Assembly (NCBI GenBank): GCA_022826725.1
Contig: JAJDUF010000022.1
Span: forward strand, 1 to 64,000
Reading direction: 5' to 3'
Length of the DNA: 64,000 nucleotides
Source: Chloroflexota bacterium
GTDB lineage: Bacteria > Chloroflexota > UBA11872 > UBA12225 > JAJDUF01
A model generated the notes under the pieces. That model was not told the DNA's origin, searched no databases, and saw only the letters and a list, made by a program, of their open reading frames with translations. The position numbers and the translations under genes are program-made. Position 1 is the stretch's first letter. The number at the start of each line of letters is the position of its first letter. This document shows positions 60,209 through 64,000 of the stretch, in pieces.

Positions 60209-62623
60209 TCAGCCGAGCTTGGCTCGCAGGGGTGCAACGAGGTCGCGTAGCCAGTGACGCAGCCGCACGTGTGGGGGTAACACATCGAGGGAAAGTACCG
60301 GCACCCAGTCATCAGGAGTGCCAACGACCGGGAGCACATGACCACCATCGAGCCGCAGGCGTAGCCGGAGGTGGTACGTACCCGGGGACAATGCGGCGGG
60401 CAGGCGCAGCGTGTGCCGGTCGAAGACCAGGTCGGCGGAGCGCCAGTCCCCGGTCGGGACCGCCCAGGCCAGCGGGCGCCGTTCCCAGCGCCCGACTTGC
60501 TTTCCGCTACCATCCACCAGCGTCCACTCCACGAAGTGATCGCCGCGGTAGGACTTCCTAGCACGCCATGCTACTTCGAGCGTCAACACGTCGCCGGGTT
60601 CATACGGCCCCGGGGTGCGGGTGCGTATGCCTTCGAGCAAGAAATGGTCCCAGTCGTCGGTGATGAACACCTGCACGGGCTGTAAGGTGGTGGCCGGCCC
60701 TAGCGGCCGGGGCTGCGGCGGCATCGTGACATCGAGCAGCCCAATAGCCACCGCCCCGGAAACGGGATCGCCGGGCCAGGATGGAGTGAGCGGCTGCAAA
60801 TTTGCCCCGTCGTAGACGACAAGCTGCACTTCATACGTTCCCGGTGCGAGGCCAATAGGCAGCCAGAGGCCCTGGCGGATCTCGACCTCTTGGCTGGGTG
60901 CCCAGCGGCTCGTCGGCTCTCCGATCAGCGGAGCCGCGCGGAGGTCGAAGTCCTTGGCGACCCGCTGGCCGTCCCAGCCGACCAGGCGCAGCGACGCGCG
61001 GTAGTCGCGGTCCAGCTCCTGCCGGGCGCGAAACCGCAGGATGAACGGTGCCACGTCGCCGCTGACGATCTCGTCCACTTCCATCAGGCCGCCCGTTAGC
61101 TCGATGGCCGTGCCGAACTGAGCCGGCCGCAGCGGTGCCTCCAACTTGCGCGGATGGAGCTTGAAGACACTCAGCTCGGCGGTATCGAAGGCCTGCCGGG
61201 TCCCTTGCCACGCATGGGTCAGCAGCCAGCGCTCGACGAGCCGCTGCGGGTCGCTCTGCGCCAGCCCTGACAGGACGAGCCAGATCCGCTCGTGCGGCGT
61301 GGCGAGATCCGCGAGGAAGGTCTCGACGGTCTCCTCATCCACAGCCGGCGGAGCCGTCGTCGGCAGCACGTGGTGAAATATCTCTCCGCGGAAGTAGTAG
61401 TCGTAGTACCAGGCCTGCCACGGTCCCGTGAGCAGCACCACGTCCACGTCGCCGTGGCGTTCCAGTGCTGCAATGTGTGTGGTGATCGCACTGTAGTCGG
61501 CACGGGTATAGCCGGTGTAGTACGTGGCGCCGAAGGCGACTAGACCCACGCCGAGGGGAGCGATTCCCAACGCCGCACCGCGCCGTCCCCACCGTCGGTG
61601 CAGTAGCATCACGCCTCGCGCTGCCAGCAGCACGGCAAAGGGCAGTGCGTGCAGCACGTAGCGGGGACTAAAGGGCTTGTCAATGACCAGCACTGCACCG
61701 GCACTAACCATCGAGATGATCAGACCGAGCGCAAGCAGGGCCACTGCGCCGGGCCGGTCCGCCGGCTGTGAACGTAGCCCCAGCACCACGAGCGCCAACC
61801 AGACGGTGGTAATGGCCATGGCCCAGGACCAGGCGACCACGGGTCCGGCGGCGAGCGCCAGGGCTGCCGTGCGCGCAGCGTCCAGGACCGTCGCCCCGGT
61901 CAGGTGTGCGGCCGAGGCGGCCGGCAGACTAGCCACTACTCCCGGCGCTGCCAGTACCCACGGCAACGGGCCGAGCAGCCCGAGGAGGCAGCCAAGGGTA
62001 GCCGCACGCCACGGGAGCATAATCCGGCGCCAGCGTGCCAGCAGCAGCCACACCGCCAGTGTCAGCGGGACGGCGAGTGCTAACGCATGGGTGTACAGCG
62101 CCAGCCAGCTCACCAGGACGAACAGCGCCCAGCGCAGCACGGACGGACGCTCTAAGGCCCGCCACCAGAGCCAGAGGCTCAGGGCGACGAGCGTCGTGAG
62201 CGGAGCATACATCCGTACTTCCCGCCCGTAGAACACCAGCAGCGGCGTGGCGGCGGCGAGGAGCGCGGCGTAGCGTCCGACCGACTGTCCACCGGCACGC
62301 CGCGCCAATGCAGCGACGAGCGGGACCAGCAGCGTGCCGACGACCGCCGAGAAAGCGCGCGTCAGTGCCTCGGCGGTGCGAATGTCTACCAGGTCGCGGA
62401 ACAGGCTTTGCCAAGCGCCGAGCACCAGATAAAACAGGGGCGGGTGCTCGAACGGTGCCTGCGCGACTCTGGCGATAAGGGCGGCCGGTGACAAGGCGGC
62501 ATATCGGACACTGACGATCTCGTCGAACTCCAGGTCGCCGAGACCCGGCAGGTTCCACAACCGCAGCGCGAGGGCGGCCAGGGTCAGAATGACGATGACC
62601 GGATCAGGATGCCACCGTCGCAT
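60209..62623 (-). CDS. GT39-like membrane mannosyl/arabinosyltransferase with extracytoplasmic C-terminal domain
   Basis: 804 residues. The first part, from GDLEFDEIVSVRYAALSPAA, includes the loop-1 acidic pair typical of GT-C enzymes and about eleven transmembrane helices up to about residue 400 (for example FYLVLGAWQSLFRDLVDIRT). The last 300 residues are beta-rich and soluble, with PGTYEVQLVVYDGANLQPLT and PGTYHLRLRLRLDGG repeating a beta-sandwich pattern, possibly carbohydrate-binding. The acceptor is unknown. Convergent with the GT87 gene. Confidence 0.8.
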   Translation of the reverse strand: MRRWHPDPVIVILTLAALALRLWNLPGLGDLEFDEIVSVRYAALSPAALIARVAQAPFEHPPLFYLVLGAWQSLFRDLVDIRTAEALTRAFSAVVGTLLVPLVAALARRAGGQSVGRYAALLAAATPLLVFYGREVRMYAPLTTLVALSLWLWWRALERPSVLRWALFVLVSWLALYTHALALAVPLTLAVWLLLARWRRIMLPWRAATLGCLLGLLGPLPWVLAAPGVVASLPAASAAHLTGATVLDAARTAALALAAGPVVAWSWAMAITTVWLALVVLGLRSQPADRPGAVALLALGLIISMVSAGAVLVIDKPFSPRYVLHALPFAVLLAARGVMLLHRRWGRRGAALGIAPLGVGLVAFGATYYTGYTRADYSAITTHIAALERHGDVDVVLLTGPWQAWYYDYYFRGEIFHHVLPTTAPPAVDEETVETFLADLATPHERIWLVLSGLAQSDPQRLVERWLLTHAWQGTRQAFDTAELSVFKLHPRKLEAPLRPAQFGTAIELTGGLMEVDEIVSGDVAPFILRFRARQELDRDYRASLRLVGWDGQRVAKDFDLRAAPLIGEPTSRWAPSQEVEIRQGLWLPIGLAPGTYEVQLVVYDGANLQPLTPSWPGDPVSGAVAIGLLDVTMPPQPRPLGPATTLQPVQVFITDDWDHFLLEGIRTRTPGPYEPGDVLTLEVAWRARKSYRGDHFVEWTLVDGSGKQVGRWERRPLAWAVPTGDWRSADLVFDRHTLRLPAALSPGTYHLRLRLRLDGGHVLPVVGTPDDWVPVLSLDVLPPHVRLRHWLRDLVAPLRAKLG

Positions 62624-62687
62624 AGCAAGTAGTCACTCACGTTTTGTGGAGTGGGTGCCGGGAGGGTGAGGCTGCTCATCCCTTGGC

Positions 62688-63887
62688 TCACACGCCGGCC
62701 GGTACCCGCTCCGCGTCGGCAAGATGGCCCTGCTGCCGGTAGCGTGTAAACAGTGCTCCCCAGGGTGAATCGTGCCGCCACGTCTCGAAAACGGCCCGGT
62801 CGCGCGCCGGCCAACGATAGTAGTCGTGGTAGGCCTCGGACCCCATGATGAACAGATGCACGAGCGGGGTGCGGAAAAAGAAACGCTGGAGTGCTTTCAG
62901 CGGGCTGAACCACAGCAGATCGCCGATGATGCTCGCCGCATTATCGCCGACGGTGAACCCCCAGCCGCGCTCCAAGTCCGCGCTCACGTCGTCTCCGACG
63001 AGCACGATGCGCCGCACGTCTCCACAGCCCAAGCCTTGCTCGTGCGCCAGGCGAATGTAGGGGATGGACAGCGGATCGAACCCCATCAGCTTGGCCGCCA
63101 CGGCGTCTATCGCCACCTGATCCGCCGCGGCGAGCAGCACGTCCTTTTGCCGTGGGCGCATCGTCCGCGGACCAGGCCCGTCCCCGGCGGTCGTGCCGTC
63201 CATCACGGCAAAAATACCGGGGTGAATCTCCTGCTGGATAGCGAGCAGGTCTACCAGCGTTTCGTGAATCCAGCTATGGGTATAGTGGCGCTTCGTGTTT
63301 AGGAGGCCGCCAAAGGCATTTTTCATCGCCCCGGTGGTCGTAGTGTAGATATGGCACTTGACCGTCGGGAGATGGACGATGTTCTTCCCGATGAAGTAGT
63401 CGGGCACGAAGATGCCCTCCGGGTAGATGTCGTCGAGCACCCGCATCGGCGTGCGCGGCTCATAGCGCACCCAGCGCATGTCTTCGCCCTTGAAGTTGTA
63501 GCGCACCGGGATACCGTAGTGCTCGAAGATGGGCACGTAGCCGTTGAGGTCCTCACCCTTGAACGCATCGGTAACGACCGTCCGGTTCTGCACGCAGACC
63601 TGATGGTCATAGCCCCGCGCTCGCAGCGCCCGGACCGTTCCCTCCAGTTGCCAAGGCGTCGTATTCGCACCCGGGAACGGGAAGTGCCAGGAGATATTGT
63701 CTTTGAGAATGGTCGTCAGGCTCGATTGTAGGGAGTGCTCCACGCCCGCTAGCTCGATCAGCCGATCCACGTCGTCCAGCACTGTCTCCGGGCGCGTCCG
63801 CACCACGGCCACCACCGGCGGGTCCGCAGGTGCTGTCCCATTGCCCCGGTTTGCGCTGCTACTGCCGTGCGCCGTGTCCAATCTCAT
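62688..63887 (-). CDS. DUF362-family protein
   Basis: 399 residues from ATG 63887. The family core is seen as NIVHLPTVKCHIYTTTTGAM, KNAFGGLLNTKRHYTHSWIH and DQVAIDAVAAKLMGFDPLSI. There is no CxxCxxC ferredoxin-type motif, which many DUF362 proteins have at the C-terminus; here that end is aromatic-rich (ALFTRYRQQGHLADAE). N-terminal VAVVRTRPETVLDDVDRLIE. Role unknown. Separate from the GT39 gene by about 65 bases; same strand, so possibly one transcript. Confidence 0.82.
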   Translation of the reverse strand: MRLDTAHGSSSANRGNGTAPADPPVVAVVRTRPETVLDDVDRLIELAGVEHSLQSSLTTILKDNISWHFPFPGANTTPWQLEGTVRALRARGYDHQVCVQNRTVVTDAFKGEDLNGYVPIFEHYGIPVRYNFKGEDMRWVRYEPRTPMRVLDDIYPEGIFVPDYFIGKNIVHLPTVKCHIYTTTTGAMKNAFGGLLNTKRHYTHSWIHETLVDLLAIQQEIHPGIFAVMDGTTAGDGPGPRTMRPRQKDVLLAAADQVAIDAVAAKLMGFDPLSIPYIRLAHEQGLGCGDVRRIVLVGDDVSADLERGWGFTVGDNAASIIGDLLWFSPLKALQRFFFRTPLVHLFIMGSEAYHDYYRWPARDRAVFETWRHDSPWGALFTRYRQQGHLADAERVPAGV

Positions 63888-63978
63888 CCTCCGCAACCTT
63901 CATTTATGTCAACCACACTTGTAGTGGTAGCGCCCCTCGCCACCGTCATTCCTGCGCCAGGAGACCTTTGCGTAACCC

Positions 63979-64000
63979 GTCATTTCCGCGAAAGCGGGAA
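63979..64000. repeat. Palindromic repeat at the window edge
   Basis: cgtcatttccgcgaaagcgg plus gaa: another copy of the cgtcattcccgcgaaagcgg family, running into the window border. Confidence 0.8.

Noticed and set aside
1-64000. CRISPR array
   Set aside because: The repeats are dispersed hairpins and G-run elements, not evenly spaced direct repeats with unique spacers, and no cas gene is present.

Overview
The window is GC-rich bacterial chromosomal DNA that looks like Chloroflexota. That placement is an inference from gene content: a Tm-1-like/TIM-barrel pair, GT87- and GT39-type membrane glycosyltransferases, a BtuF with an extra N-terminal domain, and rpmB beside a DAK2/FakA-type gene. 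No rRNA or marker tree was available to confirm it. Genes are dense and mostly in short operons. The gaps are filled with many copies of small palindromic or G-runs-rich repeats that also reach into some genes and leaders.

Layout. 1-2.0 kb (minus): start of a membrane glycosyltransferase, a small signal-bearing protein and a GMC oxidoreductase in a visibly AT-richer stretch. 2.2-5.9 kb: a TolB/oligogalacturonate-lyase-like propeller followed by a Tm-1-like (UPF0261) protein and its TIM-barrel partner. 6.0-7.3 kb: an MNT antitoxin whose HEPN partner is cut off by a repeat, and an AT-rich orphan gene. 7.4-13.0 kb: a five-gene plus-strand set (DUF2617-like, a membrane-anchored carboxypeptidase-regulatory-like protein, duplicated DUF350, membrane spermidine-synthase-like enzyme, TrkA-type K+ channel). 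13.0-17.5 kb (minus): btuF-btuC-btuD vitamin B12 importer under a cobalamin riboswitch. 17.7-19.7 kb (minus): four phage head-tail/tail-type genes. 20.1-29.4 kb: comEA, nth, a D-threonine-aldolase-type enzyme, a DnaQ-like exonuclease fused to WYL, a DNA methyltransferase, a phosphotransferase, a single-cysteine Tpx, DUF2177 and a formylglycine-generating-enzyme-like protein. 29.5-34.7 kb: an orphan gene, a serine hydrolase, a mannonate-dehydratase-like protein and two Gfo/Idh/MocA oxidoreductases, probably for sugar-acid catabolism. 34.8-39.9 kb: a second K+ channel, a GT2, a flavin reductase, pabB and a HAD hydrolase. 40.1-43.4 kb: valS behind a T-box leader with a near-consensus promoter. 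43.6-47.5 kb: two small proteins, fakA, rpmB, a membrane protein and DUF433. 47.6-51.5 kb: phage protease-capsid and portal genes next to tRNA-Lys(TTT). 51.6-56.7 kb: truncated haemoglobin, Uma2, ankyrin protein, mutL, GNAT. 56.8-64 kb: a VapC remnant, a tandem GT87 pair of which the first copy has a TGA, a GT39-like enzyme and DUF362.

The most notable points are: (i) phage head genes in two blocks on the same strand, separated by 28 kb of ordinary genes, which would be in canonical order if joined; (ii) a protease-capsid reading frame with a strong internal Shine-Dalgarno and start; (iii) the DUF2617/DUF350/polyamine-synthase/K+-channel set; (iv) the exonuclease-WYL fusion; (v) repeat insertions into a T-box leader, into mutL and btuD, and at the point where HEPN is lost; (vi) a tandem duplication that carried a fossil of the neighbouring gene's tail.
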